Below, in pieces: positions 50,924-60,006 of a DNA stretch of 64,000 nt. The translations under genes were made by a program, and so were the position numbers. Origin of the DNA: Enterobacter kobei (lineage in GTDB: Bacteria > Pseudomonadota > Gammaproteobacteria > Enterobacterales > Enterobacteriaceae); NCBI RefSeq assembly GCF_001729765.1, contig NZ_CP017181.1, positions 3,410,001-3,474,000 on the forward strand. The letters are read 5' to 3'. Each line of letters opens with the position of its first letter. Positions within the stretch are counted from its first letter, which is position 1. The notes below the pieces were generated by a model that worked only from the letters and a program-made list of their open reading frames with translations, ran no database searches and had not been told where the DNA came from.

Positions 50924-52042
50924 TTATTTTTCAACCTGCTGAACGCTGATACGCTGTGTCTCGTCCATCATCGCGGCTTTAGCGCGGATGCGAGCTTCGA
51001 GCTGGTCGATCATGTCACTATTATCCAGACGATCTTTACGAACGCCATCTTCATAGAGACCACTTTTCTTGTTACCGCCGGTCACGCCCAGTGTGGACAC
51101 CAGCGCTTCACCCGGACCGTTCACCACGCAACCGATGATGGAGACGTCCATCGGGGTGATGATATCTTCCAGACGCTGCTCCAGGGCATTCACCGTACCG
51201 ATCACATCAAATTCCTGACGCGAGCAGGTTGGGCAGGCAATGAAGTTGATCCCACGCGCACGAATACGCAGTGATTTCAGGATATCGAAACCGACCTTGA
51301 TCTCTTCTACCGGATCGGCCGCCAGCGAAACGCGCAGGGTGTCACCGATCCCTTCAGAGAGCAGCAGTCCCAGACCGATCGCGGATTTGACAGAACCGCT
51401 ACGCAGGCCACCCGCTTCGGTGATCCCGAGATGCAGAGGCTGATCGATCTGTTTTGCCAGCAGGCGGTACGACTCCACCGCGAGGAATACATCGGACGCT
51501 TTTACGCTAACTTTGAACTGATCGAAGTTAAGACGATCGAGATGATCGACATGGCGCATCGCGGATTCGAGCAGCGCCTGCGGCGTGGGTTCACCGTATT
51601 TTTCCTGCAGATCTTTTTCCAGCGATCCCGCGTTGACACCGATACGGATGGGGATATTTTTGTCACGGGCGCAGTCCACCACCATGCGGATGCGCTCTTC
51701 GTTACCGATGTTGCCCGGGTTAATACGCAGGCAATCAACACCGTATTCGGCCACTTTCAGCGCGATACGGTAGTCGAAGTGGATATCCGCTACCAGCGGA
51801 ACGCTGACCTGCTGTTTGATCAGCTTGAACGCCTCTGCGGCATCCATGGTGGGCACGGAGACGCGAACAATGTCCGCGCCTACACGCTCTAATGCTTTGA
51901 TTTGGTTGACCGTTGCTTCCACGTCCGTGGTGCGCGTGTTGGTCATCGACTGAACGGCGATGGGTGCTCCATCGCCGACTGGCACATTCCCAACGTAAAT
52001 CCGTTTCGATTTTCTACGTTGAATCGGAGCCTGGTTATGCAT
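50924..52042 (-). CDS. ispG: (E)-4-hydroxy-3-methylbut-2-enyl-diphosphate synthase
   Basis: Penultimate step of the MEP isoprenoid pathway: reduces MEcPP to HMBPP with a [4Fe-4S] cluster, 372 aa. The cluster Cys lie in [10 protein letters not shown] and [11 protein letters not shown], with the fourth ligand Glu in the C-terminal part. The N-terminal TIM barrel begins [20 protein letters not shown]. It follows rodZ after 26 bp. Confidence 0.97.
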   Translation of the reverse strand: MHNQAPIQRRKSKRIYVGNVPVGDGAPIAVQSMTNTRTTDVEATVNQIKALERVGADIVRVSVPTMDAAEAFKLIKQQVSVPLVADIHFDYRIALKVAEYGVDCLRINPGNIGNEERIRMVVDCARDKNIPIRIGVNAGSLEKDLQEKYGEPTPQALLESAMRHVDHLDRLNFDQFKVSVKASDVFLAVESYRLLAKQIDQPLHLGITEAGGLRSGSVKSAIGLGLLLSEGIGDTLRVSLAADPVEEIKVGFDILKSLRIRARGINFIACPTCSRQEFDVIGTVNALEQRLEDIITPMDVSIIGCVVNGPGEALVSTLGVTGGNKKSGLYEDGVRKDRLDNSDMIDQLEARIRAKAAMMDETQRISVQQVEK

Positions 52043-52068
52043 GAAAAATCTCCCGCGTTGCCCGTCTG

Positions 52069-53076
52069 TTACTGTGCTGCTGATTGTTCGGCATTAACGG
52101 TAAGACGTGCAACCTGGTTAGTTCTGATAAAGCGGCTCAGGTCGACAGGTTTTCCTTGATACAGGATCTGTACCGCTGCCGGAGCGCCGATTTTAAGTTT
52201 GTAAGGTGCCTGACCCGTTAGGTTTAACGTGCCATCTTTCCGCTGCAGGCCGCTAAACAGTTTTTTACCTGTCGCGTCAGTGACTTCCAGCCAGCAGTCG
52301 GCAGTGAAGTTCATCACCAGCGCGTTTGGATCGGCTGCTGGTGCGGCAGTAGCCGCCGGGTCGGTTGGCAGGGATGCCGCAGTATTGTCCGTTGGCTGAG
52401 TCGCCGCAGGCGCGTTCGCCGCAGTATCAACATTCGCCTGAGAAGGGGCAACGACCGCGTTCTGATCCTGAGCCTGAGGCGCAGCGGTGTTAGCCGTGGC
52501 TGCCGGAGCCTGCGCCGCATCGGTTGCCGGAGCCGTTGTTTGCGGCTCGCTTGAGGTGGCTGCACCGTCGGTGTTCAGCGGGACGCTCTGAGCGCCACCA
52601 TTCCCTGCCTGATTGAGTTCAGCAGAGGATTGATCGGCCATGGTGGTGATCTCTTCCTGCTGCGCCTTATGGTTTTGCCACCACCACGCGCCGGTCAGGC
52701 CGATCACCACAAACAGCACCAGCCAGGTAAAGCTCATCAGCCAGCCATCACGTTTTTTACGACGTTTCCCCAGGGAGAAAGTTTGCATCGGCGCCACTTT
52801 CGCTGCGCGAACCGGTGCCTGTTTCTCCATCATTGGCAGTAATTCGTTTTCGGGGATGTGCACCAGTTTTGCGTAAGAGCGGATATAACCGCGCAGAAAT
52901 GTTGAAGCCAGATCGGCAGGCGCCTTATCTTCTTCAATATCGCGAACCGTGGAAACCTTCAGGCACAAGCGTTCTGCAACGGCTTGCTGGCTGAGTCCGA
53001 GTTGTTCACGGGCGTTGCGAAGACGAACGCCAGTGGAGAGTGCTTCATGTTGGTCGTGAGTGGCTTCAGTATTCAT
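52069..53076 (-). CDS. rodZ: Cytoskeleton protein RodZ
   Basis: Inner-membrane morphogenesis protein linking MreB to the elongasome, 335 aa. A cytoplasmic Xre-type HTH (residues 15-85, [19 protein letters not shown]) is followed by a basic juxtamembrane segment, a membrane helix ([19 protein letters not shown], about 112-131), a long Ala/Pro/Thr/Gln-rich periplasmic linker and a C-terminal DUF4115 beta domain. The linker is low complexity and would vary between strains. Confidence 0.96.
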   Translation of the reverse strand: MNTEATHDQHEALSTGVRLRNAREQLGLSQQAVAERLCLKVSTVRDIEEDKAPADLASTFLRGYIRSYAKLVHIPENELLPMMEKQAPVRAAKVAPMQTFSLGKRRKKRDGWLMSFTWLVLFVVIGLTGAWWWQNHKAQQEEITTMADQSSAELNQAGNGGAQSVPLNTDGAATSSEPQTTAPATDAAQAPAATANTAAPQAQDQNAVVAPSQANVDTAANAPAATQPTDNTAASLPTDPAATAAPAADPNALVMNFTADCWLEVTDATGKKLFSGLQRKDGTLNLTGQAPYKLKIGAPAAVQILYQGKPVDLSRFIRTNQVARLTVNAEQSAAQ

Positions 53077-53324
53077 TCGCTACAACTACTGGTACGTGAA
53101 AAAAAGGGTTCAGGTGCCGGTGAGTCACAATGCCACCCGCACCGCGAAACTTCAGGTCAGTTAACCTTGAACAGACAGTATAAGACTGTCAGCCCGGAGA
53201 TGACAGTACAGCCCTGCCCGAACGGCTAAACTGTTGTTACGTCGTTACATACTGCCCGAAAGTCGGATGAAACGCACCGTAATTATTGATCAGTCTTCAC
53301 GAATCTGACTGATTATTCAGTAAG

Positions 53325-53366
53325 ATTATGCATCACGGCGCAGATAATGCGCCGTGGGTGCATAAT
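53325..53366. terminator. Long inverted repeat after rlmN
   Basis: ATTATGCA...CGGCGCA-GATAA-TGCGCCG...TGCATAAT: two nested stems (8 and 7 bp) separated by small internal mismatches, beginning 2 bp after the rlmN stop. A likely processing or termination structure between rlmN and rodZ. The rest of the 292-bp gap (53077-53324) holds no supported gene and probably carries the rodZ promoter. Confidence 0.6.
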
Positions 53367-53368
53367 AA

Positions 53369-54535
53369 TCAAACAGCTTTGACCGCAATCGTCTCACCCT
53401 GCATGCGTTTACGCAGGGTACGTTTGGTTCGGTCAATGACATCGCCAGCCAGTTGTCCACACGCTGCATCAATATCATCACCACGGGTTTTACGCACGAT
53501 AGTGGTGAAACCATACTCCATCAGTACCTTGGAGAAACGGTCGATACGGCTGTTCGAACTACGGCCATACGGCGCCCCCGGGAACGGGTTCCATGGGATC
53601 AGGTTGATTTTGCATGGCGTATCTTTCAGCAGCTCAGCCAGTTGATGCGCGTGCTCGGTACCGTCGTTAACGTGGTCAAGCATCACGTACTCGATGGTGA
53701 CGCGGCCCTGGTTGGCGTTGGATTTCTCCAGGTAGCGGCGCACGGCAGCGAGGAAGGTTTCGATATTGTACTTTTTGTTGATCGGTACAATTTCGTCACG
53801 AATTTCATCGTTTGGTGCGTGCAGGGAGATAGCCAGCGCAACGTCAATCATGTCGCCAAGCTTATCCAGCGCAGGGACAACGCCTGACGTCGACAGCGTC
53901 ACACGACGCTTGGACAGGCCGAAACCGAAGTCATCCAGCATGATTTCCATTGCCGGTACCACGTTAGTCAGGTTCAACAGCGGCTCACCCATCCCCATCA
54001 TCACCACGTTGGTGATAGGACGCGTACCGGTCACTTTTGCCGCCCCGACGATTTTCGCCGCACGCCAGACCTGGCCGATAATTTCAGAGACACGCAGGTT
54101 ACGGTTGAACCCTTGCTGTGCGGTAGAGCAGAATTTGCACTCCAGCGCGCAGCCCACCTGGGAGGAGACACACAGCGTGGCGCGGTCTTCTTCCGGGATG
54201 TAGACGGTTTCAACGCGCTGATCGCCTACGGCAATCGCCCATTTGATGGTGCCATCGGCAGAGCGCTGCTCTTCCACCACTTCCGGGGCGCGTATTTCAG
54301 CCACTTCTTTGAGCTTGTTACGCAGCACTTTGTTGATGTCAGTCATTTCATCAAAGTTGTCGCTGCAGTAGTGGTACATCCATTTCATCACCTGATCGGC
54401 ACGAAACGGCTTCTCACCCATATCTTTAAAGAACTCGCGCATCTGCTGACGGTTCAGGTCCAGCAGGTTAATTTTTCCATTTTTATTGGGAACCGCAGGA
54501 ATGGCGACTTCGGAGGTATTCACTAATTCAGACAT
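53369..54535 (-). CDS. rlmN: Dual-specificity 23S rRNA/tRNA adenine-C2 methyltransferase RlmN
   Basis: Radical SAM enzyme that methylates A2503 of 23S rRNA and A37 of some tRNAs, 388 aa. The cluster motif C-x3-C-x2-C is seen in [14 protein letters not shown]; the mechanistic second Cys lies in [13 protein letters not shown] near the C terminus. An N-terminal HhH-like accessory domain ([20 protein letters not shown]) is present. It leads rodZ on the same strand. Confidence 0.97.
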   Translation of the reverse strand: MSELVNTSEVAIPAVPNKNGKINLLDLNRQQMREFFKDMGEKPFRADQVMKWMYHYCSDNFDEMTDINKVLRNKLKEVAEIRAPEVVEEQRSADGTIKWAIAVGDQRVETVYIPEEDRATLCVSSQVGCALECKFCSTAQQGFNRNLRVSEIIGQVWRAAKIVGAAKVTGTRPITNVVMMGMGEPLLNLTNVVPAMEIMLDDFGFGLSKRRVTLSTSGVVPALDKLGDMIDVALAISLHAPNDEIRDEIVPINKKYNIETFLAAVRRYLEKSNANQGRVTIEYVMLDHVNDGTEHAHQLAELLKDTPCKINLIPWNPFPGAPYGRSSNSRIDRFSKVLMEYGFTTIVRKTRGDDIDAACGQLAGDVIDRTKRTLRKRMQGETIAVKAV

Positions 54536-54588
54536 AATATTTTCCGGCCTCGTTGTTACACGTTGTGGCCCCTGGAGGGTTGAATAGA

Positions 54589-54624
54589 AACGCCCCGGAC
54601 AGCGGTCTGCTCATCCGGGGCGTT
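54589..54624 (-). terminator. Terminator of ndk
   Basis: AACGCCCCGGA and TCCGGGGCGTT, 11-bp perfect arms with a 14-base loop; leftward it is followed by TTTCT. It lies between ndk and rlmN. Confidence 0.75.
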
Positions 54625-54650
54625 GCATTGTACAAAGTCTGGCGCAGGGA

Positions 54651-54670
54651 TGCCACGTTTGCACGTGGCA
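54651..54670. other. Perfect palindrome downstream of ndk
   Basis: TGCCACGT-TTGC-ACGTGGCA, 8-bp arms, about 35 bp after the ndk stop. It precedes the main terminator and may add RNA stability or be a partial terminator. Confidence 0.5.
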
Positions 54671-54704
54671 TTTACGAAATTAATGTGTAAACGAAACCGT
54701 TAAA

Positions 54705-55136
54705 TTAACGGGTGCGTGGACACACTTCGCCTTCTGCGAAGAAGAAGGCGATTTCGCGTGCAGCAGATTCAACGGAGTCAGAACCGTGGGTGCCGTTCTC
54801 GGTGAAGCTGTCCGCGTAGTCAGCGCGCAGGGTACCGGCCAGCGCGTTGTCCGGGTTGGTTGCACCCAGCAGATCGCGATGGCGCTGTACTGCGTTCTCG
54901 CCTTCCAGCACGGATACGACGATAGGACCGGAGGTCATGAACTCAACCAGACCGTCAAAGAATGGACGGCCTTCGTGCTCAGCGTAGAAACCGCGAGCCT
55001 GCTCAACGGTCAGGTGCAGCATTTTGGTGCCAACAATTTTGAACCCTGCTGATTCAAAGCGAGCGAAGATGCTGCCAATAACGTTTTTTGCCACCGCGTT
55101 TGGTTTGATGATGGAAAAAGTACGTTCAATAGCCAT
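54705..55136 (-). CDS. ndk: Nucleoside diphosphate kinase
   Basis: Exchanges gamma-phosphate between NTPs and NDPs through a phospho-His, 143 aa. The catalytic His is in [17 protein letters not shown] (about 117) and the N terminus [18 protein letters not shown] is typical. The ATG at 55134-55136 gives the E. coli length; in-frame upstream codons belong to the leader. Confidence 0.97.
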   Translation of the reverse strand: MAIERTFSIIKPNAVAKNVIGSIFARFESAGFKIVGTKMLHLTVEQARGFYAEHEGRPFFDGLVEFMTSGPIVVSVLEGENAVQRHRDLLGATNPDNALAGTLRADYADSFTENGTHGSDSVESAAREIAFFFAEGEVCPRTR

Positions 55137-55257
55137 GATAACCTCTGTCAATGTTCTGTTGTTTTGCATACCTGAATATGGTGTGGCGCGGATTATAATG
55201 AGCAATAGCGCCATTGCCTATGGTTCTGCATAACATTTTTTTAAAATGAGACGAAGA

Positions 55258-56133
55258 TTAGCAACAGGTCGAATCGCGCATTGCGAAGTGATGGCGTGAA
55301 CAGAGGGGGCAGTGCTTTTCATCCATCCTGAATGACCAGAAATGACGATGACACGTCAGGCAAACAGCCTCACAGGCAGGCGTCACGCTGCTTTTCGCGC
55401 TCTGTTCTGTCTGCGTTATGCTTATCGCGCCATGCTGACACACCGCTTCGCACCCCCCACACCCGGTACAGCGTCCGGTTTCCACCACCAGCGTGGCATT
55501 CTCAAAACGAATTGCGTTTTCCGTGCAGCTTCGCCAGCATGCCCCACACAACATACATTTTCCGATGTCGAGAACGATATCTGACTCACTAAATCCTGCG
55601 AATGCCCTGCGCAGCTGACGCTGGCCCGGCACGACGTTACAGCGGCGCACATCCTCCCGCGGAACATACATAAGCGCACGGCGGGCAATATTCACCTCGT
55701 TGATCGGGTCAGGCTTAAAAGCCCATACCGCTTCACCCCGTCGACGAAGCACAAGATTGAGCCGGGCAAGCGCCAGTAACCAGGCCGGGTAGTGTTCCGC
55801 TTCAATACTGATAAAACGCACGCCGTGTTGCGCGTGCCATAGCAGCAGCTCATTCACCCCTGGGGCATGTTCAGTAAAAGGCCCAACGAGGGTATCGCCA
55901 CGCAGAAAGCGTTTTCGCGGCGTGATGTCGGTAATGGCCTCGGTGGGACAGACGAACAGGCAATCACCGCAGCCTATACAGCGCTGTTCATCAACCGAGA
56001 TGCCCATTTCAGTAAAAGAAAAAACCTGCGCGGGACAAACGTCCGCGCAGGCACTGCAGGCAGCATGGCGAAAACGGCAACGCACACACGCATGCGTCAC
56101 CTCTATCGCCGGGGATAATGACAATTCGCCCAT
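55258..56133 (-). CDS. Polyferredoxin of the DMSO-reductase-like operon
   Basis: 291 aa with four [4Fe-4S] ferredoxin motifs: an N-terminal CVRCRFRHAACSACADVCP, then CIGCGDCLFVCP, CMLCGACWRSC and CTGCGGCEAVCQ. A C-terminal CLTC...CPLC pair resembles a zinc ribbon. A middle region (residues 75-175) without Cys resembles a small alpha/beta insertion. It follows dmsC with a one-base TGATG overlap, so it is made with the reductase. It could carry electrons to or help mature the enzyme. Salmonella has a comparable gene at this locus. Confidence 0.8.
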   Translation of the reverse strand: MGELSLSPAIEVTHACVRCRFRHAACSACADVCPAQVFSFTEMGISVDEQRCIGCGDCLFVCPTEAITDITPRKRFLRGDTLVGPFTEHAPGVNELLLWHAQHGVRFISIEAEHYPAWLLALARLNLVLRRRGEAVWAFKPDPINEVNIARRALMYVPREDVRRCNVVPGQRQLRRAFAGFSESDIVLDIGKCMLCGACWRSCTENAIRFENATLVVETGRCTGCGGCEAVCQHGAISITQTEQSAKSSVTPACEAVCLTCHRHFWSFRMDEKHCPLCSRHHFAMRDSTCC

Positions 56134-56921
56134 CAGCCAATACTGAAGAAAACGAAGCGCAGCATAAGCTCACCCACGATCAACAGCGCACTGCCCAGCA
56201 GCATTGGGCCTCGCGCCGCTTTCAGACCGCCCGCGGCAAAGCACAGCATACCTGCAACCGAAACGCACCAGCTCAGCAGATGTACCGTGCGCAGTTGCTC
56301 CAGCATCTGCAACGGTGCGTGAGGGAACGTCACCACGGTGTTATCCATGGTCGCAATGTCTGCCAGCCAGACGGGCTGCATGACCAGACGCACAAGCACC
56401 AGCAGCGCGACAATGACAACCGCCGCACGCACGGAAGTTTGGCAGCGCAGCCCAACGGCCATGCAGGCTGAACCTATGATCCCCACTGAGCCGATGAACA
56501 GCACCAGAGTGTTAATGTGCTGCCAGGTCACCACCGACGTATGCATGTAGATCTGCGCCATGCAGAACACATCCACCAGCCCGACAACACCGGCCACAAC
56601 CAACAGCAGCTTCCAGCCTGGTTTTTTGGCAAACATCAGCAGCGTCGCAAGGCCCAGTGCCGCAAGGTAAAGGCTGGCAAAGACGATCTCACGGCTCAGC
56701 CAGGAGCTGGAAACATGGCGCAGCGCGTTAAGGGCGTTGAGCGGATAGCCCATGTGCAGCGCCGAGGAGAGAAGCCCCAGACTGGCCAGGACAAACGCCC
56801 CGGCAGCGGGCAGCAGCAGACGAGAGTGCGATGCACGCGCCTCGCCAAACGCCAGCCAGAGGGTCACGCCTACCGATCCCTGCAGGAACAGCGTAAATAT
56901 CAGCAACGGTAACTCATGCAT
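56133..56921 (-). CDS. dmsC: DmsC-like membrane anchor subunit
   Basis: Menaquinol-oxidising anchor of a DMSO-reductase-family complex, 262 aa with about eight membrane helices. The family start MHELPLLIFTLFLQGSVG is present. The ATG at 56919-56921 overlaps the 3' end of dmsB by 8 bp; an earlier in-frame start would extend further into dmsB. Likely passes electrons from menaquinol to the DmsB clusters. Confidence 0.88.
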   Translation of the reverse strand: MHELPLLIFTLFLQGSVGVTLWLAFGEARASHSRLLLPAAGAFVLASLGLLSSALHMGYPLNALNALRHVSSSWLSREIVFASLYLAALGLATLLMFAKKPGWKLLLVVAGVVGLVDVFCMAQIYMHTSVVTWQHINTLVLFIGSVGIIGSACMAVGLRCQTSVRAAVVIVALLVLVRLVMQPVWLADIATMDNTVVTFPHAPLQMLEQLRTVHLLSWCVSVAGMLCFAAGGLKAARGPMLLGSALLIVGELMLRFVFFSIG

Positions 56922-57543
56922 GACGCTTCCCCTCTTTCTCTGCACCCTGATGCGCTTTGATTACCAGGTTCGGTTGTGTGGTGGAAGAATCAGGCAAACC
57001 TTTCACATCGCAGACCGTGCCGTATTTCTCCCGAAGTTCATCAATGGGTCCGAATTTGATCGCTTCGAGCGGACAGGTCGCCACACAGACTGGCTGCTCC
57101 CCCTTTGCCTGGAGATCCACGCAAAAATCGCATTTCGACATCTGTCCGGTCTGCTCATTGAGCTGCGGCGCGCCGTAAGGACATGACCATGCGCAGTAGC
57201 CGCAGCCAACGCACTTGTCCGTATCGACGCGCACGATGCCGTCGCCCGGACGCTTGTGCATCGCGGTAGTCGGGCAGTTTTTGGTGCAGACCGGGTCCGC
57301 ACAGTGGTTACAAGAAATAGAGAGCGTGTAAGCAAAAACGTTATTGCTGACGCCCCCCTGCCCGGTTGGAATGAAATTTCCGCCGTTGACTTCATAAACG
57401 CGGCGGAAACGACGTCCAACCTCAAGGTTATTTTTATCTTTGCACGCCACCTGACAGGCCTTGCAGCCCGAACAGCGGGAGGAGTCGATATAAAAACCCA
57501 GCTGTTTATCGCTCACCGGCGCGTAGTGTTTAAACTGACTCAT
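56914..57543 (-). CDS. dmsB: DmsB-like iron-sulfur subunit
   Basis: 209 aa electron-transfer subunit with four [4Fe-4S] clusters and 16 Cys: CSGCKACQVAC, CNHCADPVCTKNCP, CVGCGYCAWSCP and CDFC...CVATCP. No signal peptide, so it would be exported as a complex with the TAT-tagged A subunit. The ATG at 57541-57543 overlaps the dmsA stop (ATGA). Confidence 0.93.
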   Translation of the reverse strand: MSQFKHYAPVSDKQLGFYIDSSRCSGCKACQVACKDKNNLEVGRRFRRVYEVNGGNFIPTGQGGVSNNVFAYTLSISCNHCADPVCTKNCPTTAMHKRPGDGIVRVDTDKCVGCGYCAWSCPYGAPQLNEQTGQMSKCDFCVDLQAKGEQPVCVATCPLEAIKFGPIDELREKYGTVCDVKGLPDSSTTQPNLVIKAHQGAEKEGKRHA

Positions 57544-59918
57544 GCTTTCGCTACCTCCACCAGCATGGTTTGATGAGAATTCCCTTTCGCAAGCGCGGTA
57601 ATACGGGCTGAACTGAGGACGTTCGCGCAACCGCCTTTATCAATACCCTGCTCGTCCGGCTGCCACCAGGCACCAGCCTGCATGGCAACGACGCCTGGAA
57701 TGATGCGCGGCGTCACCTCGGCCGGGATTTCACAAATGCCGCGCGCGTTATGGATGCGCACGGTATCGCCCTGCGCAATGCCGCGCTTTTGCGCATCCTG
57801 CGGGTTAATCCACAGCTTTTGCTGCTGGGCTTCAATTAACCACGGGTTAGCATATTGCGTTGAGTTGGCACGGTTTTTCCCTTTCCAGGTAATCAGCTGA
57901 AGCGGGAAAGTTTTCGCCAGTTCATCTTCCGGGCCTTCATGAGCGGGAACGTAGTGCGATAGCGCCGGAATTTCCGGGTGTTGCATGTCGTACAGACGCT
58001 TCGAGAAGATCTCAATCTTCCCGGACGGCGTCGGGAACGGATGATTTTGCGGATCGCGAATGTTGTCTTCAAAGGCAACGTACGGCGCGCTTTTGAAAAG
58101 ATGCTGACGCGTTTTCTGTAGCGTCGTGAAGTCCGGCAGATTTTCCTCCGGCATCGCCAGCCGCGTCTGCTCCCAGATGTGCTCAATCCACGCTTTTTCG
58201 TCACGGCCCTCGCTGAACGCGGGTTCAATGCCGAGCTTAGCGGCAACCTCACGCAGCCAGTCGTAATCTGAACGGCGCTCAAACTCTGGCTCAATCAGCT
58301 TTTCCGACAGGATCAGATAGCTCGCGGTCCCCCAGGTTTCGCCAATATTCCAGCGCTCCATAAAGCTGGTTTCCGGCAGGAGAAGATCGGCGTATCTGGC
58401 GCTCGGCGTCATAAACAGATCGCTTGCGACAATAAATTCGATTTTCGACTCGTCTTCCAGCACGCGGGTCGCCTGATGGAGATCCGGGTTCTGGTTAGCC
58501 AGGTAATTGCCGGCCAGCGAGAACAGGATGCGGATATTGCTGTCCAGCTTGTCTGCGTCTTTCAGACCGACTTCCGCCGTCACCTGAGAAGCATCGTCGG
58601 CGGCCTGCACCCAGTTCATCACCGATATTTTGGCTTTTACCGGGTTATCCGACATTTCGGGCCCAACGGCAAATTTGCGGTTAGCGCAGCCACCATAGCC
58701 TGCCGCCCAGCCGCCTTTGACGCCGACGTTACCCGTTAGCGTCGCCAGTAACGTTGAGCCGCACGCGGTGCGCTCGCCGCAGTTGTGACGCTGCGGCCCC
58801 CAACCCTGGATCAGTGCAGCAGGTTTAGTATTTGCGTAGTCGCGAGCCAGCTGACGGATAGTCTGCGCAGGCACATGGGTAATTTTCTCGGCCCACTCAG
58901 GGGTTTTCGCCACGCCGTCTTTTGCCCCGCTCAGGTAAGCCATCAGGGATTCATTGGCCGGAACACCTTCCGGCATTGATGCTTCGTCAAAGCCCAAGGT
59001 ATAGCGCTGAATGAAGTCGCGATCGTGCAGGTTCTCTGTGACGATCACGTACATCATGGCATCCATCAGGGCGTTATCAGTGGCAGGAAGCAGCGGGATC
59101 CACTGTTCGGCAAGGGAGGAAACCGTGTCTGAATAGCGCGGATCGACAACGATAAAGCGGGTGCCGTTTTGCTTCATCTTCTGGAAGAAGTAGTTGCTGT
59201 GACCAAAAATCGTTTCCGTCGGGTTATGCCCCCAAAGGATGACCAGTTTCGTATCAAGCAGCGTGTCCAGAGAACTGCCGCTGGCGGCGGTGCCATAGGT
59301 ATACGGCGTGGCTGCCGCCGTGTTGCCCATACTGACCGAGTGATAGCTTTCGAGGTAGCCGCCGGTTAAGTTGAGCAGACGACGAACCATTTTATCGCCG
59401 GAAAACGTTCCGCCAGAAACTGCGGTGCCCACATGAACATAGCGTGAAGCCGCACCGTATTTTTGCGTAATCGTTTTTAATTGATTCGCAATAAGCGTCG
59501 TGGCTTCATCCCAGGTAATACGTTCGAATTTTCCTTCGCCACGTTTACCTGTACGCTTCATTGGATATTTAAGCCGATCGGGATGATAAACAAATTTCCG
59601 ATACGCTCTGCCACGTACGCAGGCACGCATAACCGGCATCTGCGGATCCAATGCATTATCCGGGCGCGTGGAAATACGGGTGACAACGCCTTCGCTGACG
59701 TGAGCTCGAATATCACACTTCCCCCCGCAGTCAAACGTGCTGCAGGTTTGCACCACTTTTTCTTCCGGCGCCGCACGTGTTGCCGCGGCGTCCTGCGCCT
59801 GTACGTTGCGGGTTGTCACAACAAGCGGAAGGGCGGCGAGCGCCGATCCTGCCTGAATAAAATGACGTCGGGATATCTCGGGAATAAAACCCTCTCCCTG
59901 ATTTTTATTTTTTTTCAT
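57540..59918 (-). CDS. dmsA: DMSO/selenate reductase-type molybdopterin catalytic subunit
   Basis: 792 aa molybdenum oxidoreductase of the DmsA/YnfE group. A TAT signal peptide (SRRHFIQAGSALAALPLVV) precedes a [4Fe-4S] motif CSTFDCGGKCDIRAHV and bis-MGD-binding segments (NLTGGYLESYHSVSMGN, WGHNPTETIFGHSNYF, YADLLLPETSFMERW). The ATG at 59916-59918 has AAGGAACG before it. The natural acceptor could be DMSO, TMAO, biotin sulfoxide or selenate; sequence alone does not tell. A perfect FNR box and a -10 lie just upstream. No dmsD chaperone gene is in the operon. Confidence 0.9.
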   Translation of the reverse strand: MKKNKNQGEGFIPEISRRHFIQAGSALAALPLVVTTRNVQAQDAAATRAAPEEKVVQTCSTFDCGGKCDIRAHVSEGVVTRISTRPDNALDPQMPVMRACVRGRAYRKFVYHPDRLKYPMKRTGKRGEGKFERITWDEATTLIANQLKTITQKYGAASRYVHVGTAVSGGTFSGDKMVRRLLNLTGGYLESYHSVSMGNTAAATPYTYGTAASGSSLDTLLDTKLVILWGHNPTETIFGHSNYFFQKMKQNGTRFIVVDPRYSDTVSSLAEQWIPLLPATDNALMDAMMYVIVTENLHDRDFIQRYTLGFDEASMPEGVPANESLMAYLSGAKDGVAKTPEWAEKITHVPAQTIRQLARDYANTKPAALIQGWGPQRHNCGERTACGSTLLATLTGNVGVKGGWAAGYGGCANRKFAVGPEMSDNPVKAKISVMNWVQAADDASQVTAEVGLKDADKLDSNIRILFSLAGNYLANQNPDLHQATRVLEDESKIEFIVASDLFMTPSARYADLLLPETSFMERWNIGETWGTASYLILSEKLIEPEFERRSDYDWLREVAAKLGIEPAFSEGRDEKAWIEHIWEQTRLAMPEENLPDFTTLQKTRQHLFKSAPYVAFEDNIRDPQNHPFPTPSGKIEIFSKRLYDMQHPEIPALSHYVPAHEGPEDELAKTFPLQLITWKGKNRANSTQYANPWLIEAQQQKLWINPQDAQKRGIAQGDTVRIHNARGICEIPAEVTPRIIPGVVAMQAGAWWQPDEQGIDKGGCANVLSSARITALAKGNSHQTMLVEVAKA

Positions 59919-59943
59919 TGCTCGTTCCTTCAAATAAAAACGC

Positions 59944-59984
59944 ATTCTCGTTTTTTTTCAGGAACGAATGTTGATAATTATCAA
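59944..59984 (-). promoter_or_regulatory. FNR-dependent promoter of the dms operon
   Basis: TTGAT-AATT-ATCAA at 59971-59984 is a perfect FNR consensus. Leftward, a -10-like GAGAAT (59944-59949) starts 21 bp beyond the box, putting it near -41.5 of a start at about 59937, 19 bases before the ATG. Class II anaerobic activation is expected. Confidence 0.8.
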
Positions 59985-60006
59985 GCTAACGCTTTAGGGG
60001 TAAAAC

